Assembly: GCA_002914845.1 (NCBI GenBank) | Contig: JXTC01000374.1 | Span: 1-64,000, forward strand | Direction of reading: 5' to 3' | DNA from: Trema orientale | Lineage: Eukaryota > Streptophyta > Magnoliopsida > Rosales > Cannabaceae | DNA length: 64,000 bases | In this document: piece by piece, positions 12,541 through 26,500 of the stretch | Position numbering within the stretch: the stretch's first letter is position 1 | How the letters are laid out: each line of letters opens with the position of its first letter | Translations under genes and position numbers: made by a program | Notes under the pieces: model-generated | Told to the model about the DNA's origin: nothing | What the model saw: only the letters and a program-made list of their open reading frames with translations | Database searches by the model: none

Positions 12541-13460
12541 TGCGGCTGTTACCAAACTAATATTTTCGGCAATTTCAAAATCTCGGATTTTGAAATTGTT
12601 TGAAAAATTTTGGGTTTAATTAGAAAAATACAGTTTTTAAAAGGAATTAGAAAAATACCATTTTTTATTAATTAATAAGATACTTGAAGTAACCACTCAA
12701 ATTACTTGAGGTAACTTGACTGGTTACCTCGTACCATTGAACAATACTAATTTTGAAAAAAAGTGATACTTTTCTAAATAGTATTTAAAGTTTTATTTGT
12801 TTACAAAAATATTTTAAAAAGTAATATTTTTTCTAAATCAATCCACGATTTTAGGTCTTATAGCAAAATGATTGAATTTTGAGCATAATTTAAGTAAATG
12901 TTCATTTTTCAAATATTATATCCTAATATATATGTTCATATACGAAGTGTAAAATATTATATACTAAGCACAAAAATTTATATACTGAATACATTAACTG
13001 AAACTTGTAGATAAGTGTATATACCGAATGTAAAAATATATAAACTTAGACATTTAGCTATAAAATTTAAAAAATGGACATTTACTTAATCAAATTTAAA
13101 ATATTAGTCATCCACCTAAATTTTTTAATTTTCAAAAATTTGGCCAATCTGGAATTTTTCAATTTTTGGTACTTTGAACCTAGAATTTTGAAAGAAGCCC
13201 TTTTTGTAATGTGAATGGAGAAATTGCTCTTAATATAATTTTTTTAAAAAAAAAAAACTGTTTGCCCCTCCATGCTCTCCTTTTCTCTTTACTAACTTTT
13301 AATTGAGAGGGAAAGTTTAAAATAATGTGAGGGGAGTCAAAAAAAAAAAAAAAAGAAAAGAAAAAAAGTGGTTACTCATTAGCTTTACACAATTCTTTTT
13401 TTTTTTAAAAAGATCAAGTAATAAGCATTATTGTTTATTTTCAAAATTGAATCTACTTCC

Positions 13461-13994
13461 TGTTGAATTGATATCCATAAAACAACTAACAACATTCTAT
13501 TTAAGCTTAAAGCATATTAACAAAAAATGGACATTATCTCTGTACGGTGGACTGAGGTGTTGACCAGCCATTGTCCTCATTTCGGCACCTGAAAACTGCG
13601 AAAATATGTGAAAATGATGAGGAGTTATGGTGTTCAACACCCTTTGGCTCCTCTTGGTGCTCTGCCGAAAAATCCACAAAAAAAAAAGCTGCACACACAA
13701 CTAATCAACGACTAGTTTTTCATATATGGGACAATAGGCCAGTGGACCTTATCACATGTACGTGTGTGTGGCAGATCACACCCTTGGTCCAATGGGCTGG
13801 CCAAGGTGTCCAAAGAGTAGTGTGAGATTATGGGCCTCATTTATATTAAAATGTATGATCCATCCAATTATGGCCCAATCAGCAATACTATACGAAGTCA
13901 ATTATACGTACAAATATAATTGTCTTTAACATGCTTTAATTAAGACATAGTCAGTTACTAGTAATTATACGAGTCCATATAAAATATTCCAATA
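13461..13994 (-). repeat. Copia-type LTR, minus orientation (3' LTR)
   Basis: This is the reverse complement of the 5707-6204 LTR over almost its whole length; shared landmarks are the ttaagcttaaagcatatt block and the caccgtacag / ctgtacggtg block. On the minus strand it is preceded by a polypurine-like tract (gtctaagtagaagaa, 13995-14009) and has no primer-binding site at the other end, so it is a 3' LTR. The base run just outside its 3' end is CTTCC on the plus strand, that is GGAAG in the element's direction, the same pentamer that precedes the 5707 LTR. Confidence 0.85.
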
Positions 13995-14539
13995 TTCTTC
14001 TACTTAGACAGTATAATCATACAAAATACTCATTCAACCATAATATGTCAAAATATAAGAATCTTTTATAAATATGAATACCAAAAAATTAGTCATGGAT
14101 AATACTGCATCGATAGGATACAAATATCATACACAATCAGGCGCCAGAGATTCACAAAATATAGGGATAACTTTCATATATAGATTCACTAATAATACAT
14201 ATATTGAGACTAAAAATAAATGTCTCTAACGTGCTTATTCTAAAATAAAGGAATTCAGCTTTGGTTTTTAGTTTTTATTTTTTTAATTAAAAAAAGGGAT
14301 GTCGTTTTAAGGGAGACTAAACGAAACGATTAAATATTAATATGCAAAAACAGAAAAAAAGAAAAAAGAAAAAAGGAAAAAAAAAAGTGGAATTCCCAAA
14401 GTAGAGCAGTAGCACCGCTGCACACGTTACTGAGGTGAAAAGCCCCAAAACAGAGTGACGGTGTCTGTGTTTGCTTGCTCCCTACCCTTTTTTTCCCCCT
14501 GAAGCGGCTTGAGTTTCGTAGCTGAAGAAGCTAGTAGAA
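13995..14539. other. Truncated element interior and ECM29 upstream region
   Basis: From 13995 to roughly 14230 the minus strand looks like the last part of a copia interior leading into the 3' LTR. From about 14240 the sequence is A-rich and then GC-richer towards the ECM29 ATG at 14540. No clear TATA box is seen. The ECM29 promoter therefore lies within about 550 bases of retroelement remains. Confidence 0.55.
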
Positions 14540-17500
14540 ATGGCGGAACCAGCATCGTCATCTTCGTCGTCACCGACCGGAAAATCGGATGGAGAGATTG
14601 AAGAGATGCTGGATCGAATGTTGACTCGTCTTGCTCTCTGCGACGACTCCAAACTCCAACCCTTGCTCTCCAAGCTTCTTCCCATCACCATATCTTCCCT
14701 TTCTTCTCACTCCTCCGCCGTCCGCAACAAGGTTTTCTCTCTCTATATATATATACACACGCACATATATACACATATACATACATGTAATATATATGTA
14801 CACGTTTAATGCAATGACAATTGTGAGTTTAGGGATTTCAGACTCATTGTAATTGTGAATTTATGTTTTGAAATCGTTGATCGGTACAGCTTTGCAATTG
14901 AGACTTGTCTGTATACAGTTCTATGGATTTAAGATTTTTCTTGTCACTGATAATCATAACAAGCCTCTGTACTAGATATGAACACAAGCTAAATGAGTGG
15001 TTGTGCTTCTAGTATGTATTGATATTGATCGATGTTGTGAATTTGGGTTTGAATAGGTGCTTGAGATATTGAGTCATCTGAACAAGAGAGTGAAACATCA
15101 GCCTGAGATTGGTTTGCCGTTATTGGAGTTATGGAATATTTATTCGGAAGCTAATGCGGCTCCAATGGTCCGGAATTTCTGCATTGTCTATATCGAAATG
15201 GCATTTGAGCGTGTACCCACCGAGGTTTGTGGGTTTTTTTTTTTTTTTCATGTTTTAATTTTTCTTTCTACTCAATTTATTCTGTTGCTGAGGGTAATGA
15301 CTTTCATTTGAAGATTTTTGTAAATTTTCCTGATATCTTATATTTCTACTATAGGAAAAAGTGACTTTGGCACCCATGCTTCTGGTGAATGTTTCAAAGC
15401 TTCCTCTTCAGCACCAGGAGATTATCCTTAGAATTGTCGCGAAGGTATCTTTAATTATCTAGTTTAATTTTTTAACTATTATTTTGTCGTAACATTTGGA
15501 TTAGTTGGAAGTGTTTTCTGAATCATTGTACTTCATATCTCTGACTCTTAGTACTTGCTCATGAAGTTCTTTCAACTTTTTGAAAGTAATTTGAGTCCTC
15601 ACACCTAGACTATTGTTATATTGTGTGATCATGGTCGATGGATACTGCCTTATGTACTATTACAAAATATAGTCATTTGAATGTCTTCCCACCAATTAAC
15701 TGGATTGGGTGTTCTGTAACCTGGCCTTGAGAGCCAAGATGCCAGTTTCAGCAAGTGTTTCACGTCCAAATAGGGTTTTGACCAAGGTTAGCCATTCTGA
15801 TTGGGGTTTCAAAATTAGATGTTTATCCTTCAATTATAATAAAAATGATTGCACATTCCTTTTCTTGTTTTTGCTTTTGTTATTTTATAACTTAATATCG
15901 GAAAACAAATTACCAACCACCATCTTGGATATACAAAATTTTGTATCTCAACCAATTATTTCTAAATCAAATTTTCTAAATCATGTGTTCAAGACAAGTG
16001 ATTTTGTATTGGGAACCAGGAATGCCTATAGTTTTTTGTTTTCAGCACATTCTGTAGGTGTATATGTAGTCTCGGGTCAAAAGTAATATAAAGTAATATG
16101 TTATTGAACATAAATGCGGGACCCGAACAAATCTTCTTGATAATGTTATCAATCTTTCTTTTGTGAAACCTGTCAAAAATTTTTACATTAATTCTTAGTC
16201 ATCACCGGAAAACATAGGAAGTTTTCCATAGTTAACTCCAAAATCTTGGAATTCATGCTTGGTAAACTTGGAATTGCAAAAATAGGCAAAATTTTGGTGG
16301 TTTCTTTTTCCTATATAACAGCATCTTTTATAATTTTCGTACTCTTTGGGGTTCGCTTGAAAAATAACTATTATGACTTATGCAGTGTTGGTTGGCTTCA
16401 GGTTATTGGCGATTGTCATTCAAGTCGAATTGATGATGAAGTTGTCGCAAAATACAGGGCAGTTAGTGATTCTCAGGATAGAGAACTATTTATTGATTTT
16501 TGCCTTCACACAATTTTGTATCAACCAACATCGCAGAGGTTTGGAACAATGGATATTGTTAGAGTAGTATGTAAAACTATTGACTTATCTTCTTTCAGAA
16601 GGAATTTTTGTTATGATGAAAGTCTTAAAGGGCTTGTGCATCTATGCAGCAGAGAGTGCTCACCTGGACTTTCAATCTCTCAAACCAACCGTGTTTCTGG
16701 GAAACAGTCTTTGGACAGAAATATGGTTTTAACGAGGAAGGTAAATTTAGGATTGCAATTTTGTGGAATTTGATGTGTGTGTATATATATATATAATTTT
16801 GTAGATGTAGTATTACAGTAACTAAGCTGCAGATATTATTATTCTTGTTAGTCAGTGTTGTTGTAAACTGACCATATAATTAGAAAGGATAAAATACAAG
16901 AGTAGAAAAGTATAAAAGCAGAGGCAGAGCAGTCCTAATAGTAACGAGCGTGTATATATATTATCTGCAGGTGTGATCGTATGTTATTTAGGTATTTGTC
17001 AGTGTGTGTGCATACGTACATATTTATTTTGATAAACAAAACACAATTTTCCTTTATCGGCAAACAATGGTTTAAGGATGGTCCACCTTAAAAGTATAAG
17101 AGCACGAAAAAAAAGAAAAAAGAAAAAAGGAAAGCAAAGAAAGTAAACCTGAACTATTCACCCATTATGCTTCCTCTTCCTGAAATTATTTTAAGAAGTC
17201 CTATATATGTAAAATCACCTTAATAGTTATGCATATATATACATAGATTCGTGTATATTAATTAGTCTCTCTGTTACACACCTATAATAGGATATCTTTT
17301 AGTCAGTTTCTAGAATATGGTACTTAGATCCTGTTAAGAATATATTATTTACTAAGGTTTTCTGTAAGCAGTTGGGGGTCTTGAATGTTATTGAAAACAT
17401 GGAGCTGGCACCTGAGCTTGTTTATCCGCTATATCTGGCTGCCTCTGTTGATTTGTATGTACTAATTTTTTCAGCACTTAGGTTTTAATTCCTTTATTCA

Positions 17501-20500
17501 TTGTTTCTCTCAGTGTAGTATTCATTGTTTCTCTCTCTCATTGCTTTGATGACTTTTCCATTGTTGTTGATTGATTCTAGTCAAGATCCTGTTATAAAAA
17601 GGGGGGAGGAGCTTTTAAGGAAGAAGGCTAATGGCACTAACCTAGATGATGTAAACCTCATGAACAAACTTTTTTTGCTGTTTAATGGTATAGACTCTCT
17701 CTCATCTCATCTTATTTAATTTGTATATTTTCATGGTAGGTTAATAAGTTTGCATACTTCTTCTGCAACTAATCTTTGTTAAATTATGTTGTGTGGGAGA
17801 TGTGTACACTCTTCTGTTTTGCTGATGAAGGTTACTTTTTGCGGGCCTTTTGTTCTGCTCTACATGGTCTAATATTTGTAGAGATTTGCTTCTGAGTCTT
17901 TCTTTCATTTTTCTTTTTGGGATAAAAAACCAAGAAGCTTATTGAAGAAGAAGAAGAAGAAGAAAGACTAGGCTCAGGACTTGGATTCTCCACCTAGCTA
18001 CAAGAAAACAAAACAGAAACTTAAAATTATTTTCATCTATCAAAATTGATTTGCTTCTTCATTTAGTCATGGTTATATGAGTTTCTGTGCTTAATATTAA
18101 ACTCCAGTTGAATTAGCTATTATTGCAGTATAATTTTACTGAAGTCTTTTAAGCATCATTAGAATTAGAAGGTACCTTTCCCTTTCACTGGAACAAAAGG
18201 TATTAGCAAGCGTTGTTTTGTGCTCTGCTGATGGGGAATTTCACCATGTTTTGTGCTTTTATTTTGCATGCAGTTTTTTCTAAGATATTATTTATTTTTA
18301 TTTATTTGTGCATAATTGATGGATATCTTGAATTTTCTGTAGGTACTGCTGGATCTCCAAATGTTGCTCCTGAATCTAGGGTTACTCCTGGGAATCATGC
18401 TTTGAAAGCAAAGCTGATATCTACTTTCTGCCGGTCCATTACAGCAGCAAATAGTTTCCCATCAACGTTACAGTGCATTTTTGGCTGCATATATGGTATG
18501 GATTTTGTTTTTTTATTTTTATTTTTTACGACGCCTCTTTGTTTTTGGTTTGACGTCATTGAGTTAAATTATTATTTGTTTTTTCACGCCAGTTATTGCT
18601 GTAGTTTAAAATATACATGCCCAGTTGTGCTGTAGGAAAAATCTGATGTAACATAAAGTAATTTAGTGTCTGGTTAATCACATTTAAAAATGTACAGCAG
18701 ATGTTAAAAACAGTATCTTTCTCACCTTTGATTGCATTTTCTTTTCTATTTAACACAGTTTCCTTGGGGATAGGTTTGGTTATCTATACTATAAATAGAA
18801 GTTCAGGCATGGTTTTGGGGGTTTTCTTGTTGGGTGGTAGGGAGGTGGGGTCGTTGTAGCTCCTACTAACCCTTTTACATATATTTGTGAGGCTACCATT
18901 TGCTGAAAATTATTTTTTGTTTATAATGTGCGTGTGAAAGGAAATGATACTACATCAAGATTGAAGCAGCTGGGAATGGAATTCACTGTCTGGGTATTTA
19001 AACATGTAAGAAATTTGTTTTTTCATTTTGGATTTATTTTCCGATTTTAGAAACTTCTCTCATTTCTTTTTTCAAATTTTAATTTAGCTTTTTTTTTTTT
19101 GGCTTTATGCAGTCACAAATTAATCAGCTAAAGCTTATGGGCCCTGTTATACTGAATGCAATTTTGAAGTCACTTGACAGTTATTCAAATATGGAGTCAG
19201 GTTTGTCCTATGCAATGGATTATGTGGGACTAATATTATAGTCTATTTATTTTATTTTATACAGTTCAATCACATTGATTTGGTGTACTAAATTCCTTCA
19301 GATGCTACTGCTAGGGATACCAAAACTTTTGCTTTCCAAGCTATTGGATTGCTTGCACAGCGCATGCCTCAACTTTTTAGGTAACTTTCTTTTAGTATTA
19401 ACTATCATCCTCATAGAGTTATTTCTTTGGTTGACTAGAAATTCTCTTCTCATGCCCCGTTTTTGGTGCCTTGAAATTTTAATACAAAACTTATGAGAAA
19501 GAGTTTTTGATGGTGACAATCTCTCTTTCCAGAGATAAGACTGACATGGCAGTGCGTCTTTTTGATGCTTTGAAAGTGGAGGCCCAGTCTCTTCGCTTCA
19601 TTATTCAGGAGGCTACTATATCCCTTTCTAGTGCATATAAGGTATGCTAGTTTTCTCTCCAAACTCCCTAAACTACTTATTCCACAATTTCAAAGGGTAT
19701 CAACAACGGAGAAATGCACAATCAACATTTTTTTTTTTTAAAATTTTCATTTTCTCTCCAAAGCACAGACTAACTTGGAGACGGTGATTAAAATGAACGT
19801 GTTCACTGCATGTATCAAAGTATCTCTTCCCCTGTCGTAGCAACCAAGTAAAAATCTGAACTTTAGAAGGAACCGGAGCTCCAATTGAATTTTATAGGGA
19901 ACAAAATGGTTTCAGCAGAATTATGAACCAATTTGTTGGACTTGTAGGAAAATTAGTTTGCGGATATAAAGCCCATTCCCTCCTATCTCCCACCGCAATC
20001 CTCACCTGAAATTCTTCTAATGCAGATAACAACTTCCTCCATCTCGACAGATTCAGCGTCTTTAATTTTTTTTGTTGGAAAGTAAAAATTCCTATCCAAA
20101 GAGTTTGAGGTTACACTGAACATGAAAGAATTAATTGAACCATTAGAATTTCAGATGAGCTGAAATAACACTGGAAAAGATTCCATAAAGAAAGACTCTT
20201 CCGTACATCATTCCAAAACAGGAACTTTTGAGCTAACCCCACCTACAGCCTCACATGAGGAATTGTTGCTGTCTTTCTGGAAAAATTAAGGAAATATACT
20301 TTTAGACTCCGAAAAGGTTCTAAAAGTAGAACGTGCATCCCACTAATCAGAGGAGATAAACCATATCTGCTTGCTATGACTTAGCACCAAAGGGCCAAAT
20401 TTCTAAAAATCTTAGAACCACTGACCAAGCAAAGCTTCTTAGACACAATTTCTACCAAGCCACCAGATGATCATTCCTATCATCGTCAGCCCTTCTCACA

Positions 20501-23500
20501 AAGTCTTAGCATCTTTTCCGATTGAGCAGCCACCCCACTAGCATTTTTTCCCCCCCAAATAGTGCCAGAAAACAGAAGCATATGAAGTACAATACTTAAA
20601 TTACCTTGATTGTGGGATTGGGTTATTTGGGTTAACATTGTATAAAACTTAACCCAATCAACACTGTATTGGGCGGGGTAGGTTCAATCACGCTTTGGCT
20701 GGATCTGACGTCGTGTCAACCTATTGGGTTGTTGTTCGGCAGATTTCTTGGGTTGTCGGGTGATCACACCTCTAGCTAACATCTCTCTTAATCTTAGGGA
20801 GGATATTTTAGCCTAATTCTGTAGACTTGCAACTATACTTTTTGACAGCTAGCATCTCTCTCAATCTTGGGGAGAACATTTTAGCCTCATCTATGGAGAC
20901 TTGTAGCCAAACTTTTAGCTTGAAGTTCGCTTAATGTTCTGGATTTCTATTGTAATTAAGCATGCATCAGTGGCATCTTTAAAATCTACAAGGATTAGTA
21001 GATTACCACTCCATCTTTGTGGAACTTGTCATGTTCGTCTTTATAATGTACCAACACTCTTGGATAGAGTTATTAAGAGTAAATATGGTATTAGCCCTAA
21101 TAATTGGGACCCTGGAGCCATGCAAAGAGCCACTTTTCGAAGTCCATGAAAGTTCATTTTTATTCAATACAGCGACTTTTTAGAACTTGTGCGATTCAAG
21201 GTGGGCAATGGTGATAACATCAGATTTTGGGAGGCTGCTTGGTTGGGTGAGGAAAATTTTGCTTCTAAGTTTCCGAATATCTATCGCATCTCTAGGCTAC
21301 ACGGCAGCAAAGTTTCGGATTTTTGGGAGGGCCAGGGTGGTACTTCTTTAAATAGAAAAGGCTGGAACTTGCATCTCCGCAGGAATATTAATGATAGAGA
21401 TTTGAATGAATGTATGCAGCTGATTGAGTGCCTGAATAACATTGCTTTGTGCCCAACCATAGAAGATAGAAGGGTTTGGATACCGAACTCTAACAAAGGC
21501 TTCTCTATCAAGTCGCACTTCCTCAACATTAAGGATTTTGGTGACACCCCAAACTTTGGGCCATACAATATGGTGTGGAAATCTTCAGTTCCCTCAAAAG
21601 TTAAATTCTTTGGGTGGTTGGTCTTGAAAAGGAAATTGAACACCTATGATTTGTTGCAAAGAAGAAGGCCTCTTCAAGCCTTATCTCCTTCCTGGTGTGT
21701 GTTGTGCAAAGCTAACGGGGAAAATATTAACCATTTGTTTATTCACTGTGAATATGTTTCCAAACTCTGGTGGAGGCTCTTGGAAGTCTTTAAAACGAAA
21801 TGGGTTCTCCCCCGTACTTGTTCGGACTTGCTCATGGACTGGGGGGGAGTAGGAGGCGGTAAAAGGAGTTTTCTTTGGAATGTTTTCGTCTTGGCACTTC
21901 TGTGGGGGGTTTGGTCTGAAAGAAACTAGCGAATTTTTGAAGATGTTTCCTCTATGGAGGGAGAGTTATGGGATAAAATTACGGTTTGGGAGGCTATCTG
22001 GCTTAAGAATGCTAAAGAGTTTAAAAATGTCAATCTTTTTGATTTGTTGAGAATTGGGGATTGGTTAGATTAGTTGGGGTTTTCCCTCTTAATTTCGGTC
22101 TTACAGGTCTAGTGCCTCTTAGTTGTGTTTGTTTTCTGGGGGACCCCTGGTCCCGTCCTTGTACTCCTTTTCTTTTTTAATTTATATTTTTCTCGTTTTT
22201 TATCCAAAAAAAAAAGCACTCTTGGATAGAAGCTACAGTGAACTAGTTTCATGTTAATTTGACCTTTTTATACTTTCGAATTTTTTCATTATTATTTTTT
22301 CAAGCAATTTTGGTGACGAGGAGGTAACTCTTTTATCTTATTTCTACGTGAGCTTTCCTCGAGGATTTTTTCTTGTAAACTTTGTTTCTTATTTCAAAAT
22401 TATAGTCTACTTCACTTAATGCTTTTGTGCACTATACTAATTTACTATTTAACCATTAGGGAGCGCCTACACCTGTGTTGAAAGATTTGGAGACGCTTCT
22501 GCTGAAAAGTTCTCAAGAGGTATTGCACTAATACATTTAGGTGGCTTTGTCCTTCTACAGTTTGACTTGTCTCTATTCGATCATTTAGACTAGAAAATTT
22601 GTCATCTTTTTTGGTTTTTATTTACCTTCTACCTCATAATGAAGCGTATTTTCATGTATTGACATAGGAACAAAGCGAAGTGAGATATTGTGCTGTGAGA
22701 TGGGCAACATACTTGTTTGATTCACAACATTGCCCTAGTCAATTTATTTGTATGCTTGGGGCGGCTGATTCTAGTTTGGATATAAGGTATTGTTAACCTT
22801 AATTTTTCAATTATCGTGGGATAATCAAGAAATTTTCTGTTTCCCTACATACATACATATATACACAAATTAGGCTCGTTCATTCTGGCTGGCCTAGTTA
22901 CTTTATGTTTGTTTCTTTCTATTAATCTCTCTCGCTGTTGCTCACATGGTTGCTTAAAATTCGGCAAAGTTGTTCAAGCACAGCAGGATAACATTTTTTC
23001 ATCATTTATAGCATATTGCAAGTATTAGGCTTTCTACGTACTGTACTTTGTAAGCATCTGTTTTTCTGGTGGACTTCATGTTCCACTTTTTTTTTTTTTA
23101 ATTTATTCTTTTTAATATATTTATTTTTTCTCCTCAATAACTTATTGTTCTTATTAAATCCATTTTTTTTTCATTGATCAATGAATTTTTGTCTATTTTT
23201 CAATCCTAGAATGCAGAGCTTTATTTTTTTTTCTTGATAAGAAACGGGAAAAATATATATTTAAAAAAAAAGAAAAGGAGTACAAGGACGGGACCAGGGG
23301 TCCCCAAAAAAAACATATACAACTAACAGGCACTAGACCTGTAAGACTGAAATCAAGAAGGAAAACCCCAACTAATCAAACATGCAGAGCTTTATTTTCA
23401 AGTTGAAAGATGTGTAGCTTATTGCTAAAAGGCAGTTTAGTCTTTTCATTGCTTAGTTGTGTTAGGAAATTGATTTTCTAGAAGCTTGATTGATTAAAAT

Positions 23501-26500
23501 TTGTTCTATAAAGTATAAATACATACCGTCCTCCAGTGAAAAATATGTAAAAGAAAAAATATACTACAAACCAAGGAAATTATCTATTATTAGGATGATT
23601 ACAGACTTATGTACGTATGAATACATATTATGCACATAATTTGGCATCCTCATATCTTTCTTTTTGCAGGGAAATGGCACTTGAAGGACTTTTTCTAATG
23701 AAACATGATGAGCTAAGTATGAGTGGAAAGTCTGACGTACGTTATCCAAATCTGGAAGCCATGCTAGATTATATTCTTAGACAGCAACCAAAGTTGTTAG
23801 ACTCAACTGAGATGAGGGAACAAAGGCTTCTTTTTCCTTCAAGGACGTATATAGTTATGATTAAATTCTTGTTAAAGTGCTTTGAGTCAGAGTTGGAGGA
23901 AAACAGATCTGTAGAAGAATCATCAACGTTTCAATCCGCTATTCAAAATATGTGTTTACTGGTAGAACATGCTATGGCTTTTGAAGGATCTATTGAATTG
24001 CATGCAAGTGCTTCCAAGACGTTGATTGCCATTGGATCTTGTATCCCAGAGGTCAATATTGCAGACGCTGATACTCTAATGCTTATTAAATTACATTATT
24101 CTCTCTTTTATGTTGTTTTTCGGATTGTGCTAATATCTTGTTATTTAGATGATAGCGTCTCGTTATGCACAGAAAGTTTCATGGATAAAGCAACTACTTA
24201 GCCATGTGGACTTGGATACTCGTGAATCTGCAGCTCGTTTACTTGGAATAGCTTCCTCTACTCTTCCTATAGCTGCATCATCTGCTATAATTAGTGAACT
24301 AATTGCCTCAGTTAGTGGAATACAGAAGTTGAGGTTTGTAGCATCTAATTTGGATTTTAGACTCATAATAAGAGCCACCTTCTTTTTCTGGGGTAAATCA
24401 TAATATAGATTACTTAAAGACTAATAACAAGTATTTTCAGGTTTGAGACTCAGCATGGAGCATTGTGTGCAATAGGATATGTTACTGCAGATTGCATGTC
24501 TAGAACGCCTTCTGTAAGTCTTGTATTTTCTCTCTCAAGGTTACTCTTTTGGGCAAGGTTGATATCTTGCCTCTTTCCTGGATTGTTGGTTCGTTACTGA
24601 GATTTTAAGTAATAATGTTGTTTACTATTTGAGATGCATGTCACTCAGGCTTTTCTGAAAATGAATTGACATAGTATTTGTACAGATTCCGGAGGCACTG
24701 TTTCAGAATACACTCAAGTTTCTTGTTGATGTTGTTAATTCTGAGACTGCCACACTGGCCTCAGTTGCGATGCAAGCATTGGGTCATATTGCATTGCGAG
24801 TTCCGTTGCCAGCACTTATTAATGACTCTAATTCAAGTAACTAGTTTTGACATTCTAATCTTATTGACTGCCTCAATTCCTTACCATTTTCTCTGCACCG
24901 ATGTTTGAAATATTACATTAACAAGTAGCCCATAATTTTACTGCAGTTGATATTCTTACATTTTTAAATGAAAAGTTGATGAAGCTACTCTCTGGCGATG
25001 ATATTAAAGCAATTCAAAAAATTGTTATAGCAATTGGACATATTTGCGTAATGGAAACATCAACTTCTCGTCTAAATCTTGTGCTTGATTTGATCTTTAG
25101 TCTTTGCCGGTCCAAGGTTGGTAGAAAACTATCTTTATTATCTGCTAATTTGCCACTTTCATTCATTTAATTGCTTGTACAGCCTCAATCAATATTTAGA
25201 CGTATGTTCTCTTATTTATTTATTTATTTTTTATGAGAAACAAAACGTGGTTGTGGGATATCTGGGAAGTGCTGTGGACTTATTTAGACGCAGATCGTAA
25301 CCAATTGCAAGGACCTTATTTACGTATATGTCCATAATTTGGCACGTGTTTCTCTGTTTAGGATTACTTGTGGGATATCTGGGACGTGCTGTGGACTGAG
25401 AATATACTGTTGAGATACATTTGTTGAAATCTTCAATGTTCTTTACTGTATTGCTCGTTGAAATCTTCCTCAGTTTGATGTACTGAGTGGGTGGCCTGGT
25501 GTTTATCTTTGACTTTGGAAGGGACGAAAATGGAGTGGAAAAAATAAATTAAGATAGAGAGTCGAATCCGAAGTGGTTTGGGGACTAACAATCTACTTTA
25601 GTCTATTTATCTATCTTTCTTCCTTCGTGAACTGCTCTTTGTTGATACTTTTTCTAAGCACTTGTAAATGCTGTGGCCCTATGAAAAAAAAAATACCTCT
25701 CATTTTAGGGAGATATGGGAGAAGATTGGTAATGCATTTATGAAAGGTCCAAATCAAATGTGAGAGGGTGTGTTGCTGTTTGGCATACATAGCGACGGCT
25801 GTGTGGTTTTGACTTGACGGTCATGTGACTGTCCTTTCTTCCCTTTAAAATGGAGAGGAATCAGATCCATATGTTGTAGGTTAATACTCTAATTAGTAGT
25901 GTTCTGGCATACACGTTGACGGCTGTGTGCTTCCTAGCAAGTTTCTTTTGTTTTTGTTGTCTTTCTTATTGAGAGTGTAACAATTTTTTTTTCTCCATAG
26001 AATGTTTTATTCCTTTGAGAAATATATGAAGGTCACACTAAATAGATACACAACCTATTGGACTATGTATTTCGTTTTTGATTCTTGAGTACACGAGGGT
26101 TTAAGATGCTAGTCGCCCCGACCCCATCCTCTCTCCTGAAAGAACATTGACTTCTCGCTGGGTTCTCCTTTTGTACTTTCATTTTTGCTTACATATCAAA
26201 AGGTAAACCATTAGATTTATTCTTTTTAAACCAAAAGTAAAACCATAATTCACCACAGGGATTGCATAATTCTGTTACACCAAGCCAGATGCATGTAAGA
26301 AAATGGAAAACGTCTGACTCTTGCGGTTTTGGAGTTGTATAGGTTGAAGATGTTCTTTTTGCTGCTGGTGAGGCTCTATCGTTTTTGTGGGGTGGGGTTC
26401 CTGTGACTGCTGATGTAATTCTCAAAACTAATTATAGTACTCTTTCTATGAGTTCCAACTTTCTTATGGGAGATGTGAACTTGTCCTTGTCAAAGTATAG

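Larger units (their letters stand above)
6205..13460 (+). mobile_element. Decayed LTR-retrotransposon interior, probably composite
   Basis: About 7.3 kb with no open frame longer than roughly 100 codons. The part after the primer-binding site (to about 9280) shows no recognisable gag or pol, so the element may be a non-coding LARD-like derivative. 9290-10280 looks like LTR or leader sequence of another element: a purine-rich agagagag block, then repeated gatcaagaagatc words. A degraded copia RNase H follows at about 11726-12130. No direct-repeat partner of the 5707 LTR was found downstream; the only partner is inverted. I infer nested insertions plus rearrangement, and the internal borders are uncertain. 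Confidence 0.6.

Noticed and set aside
5707..13994. One ordinary LTR retrotransposon with two direct LTRs spanning 5707-13994
   Set aside because: The second LTR is the reverse complement of the first, and only the first has a primer-binding site beside it.
15709..16086. 125-codon frame in ECM29 intron 3
   Set aside because: Phe/Leu-rich AT-driven translation without homology; flanking ECM29 exons splice across it in phase.
20934..21068. LINE coding sequence upstream of 21069
   Set aside because: The 14-bp target duplication places the LINE border at 21069, so this part is host intron.
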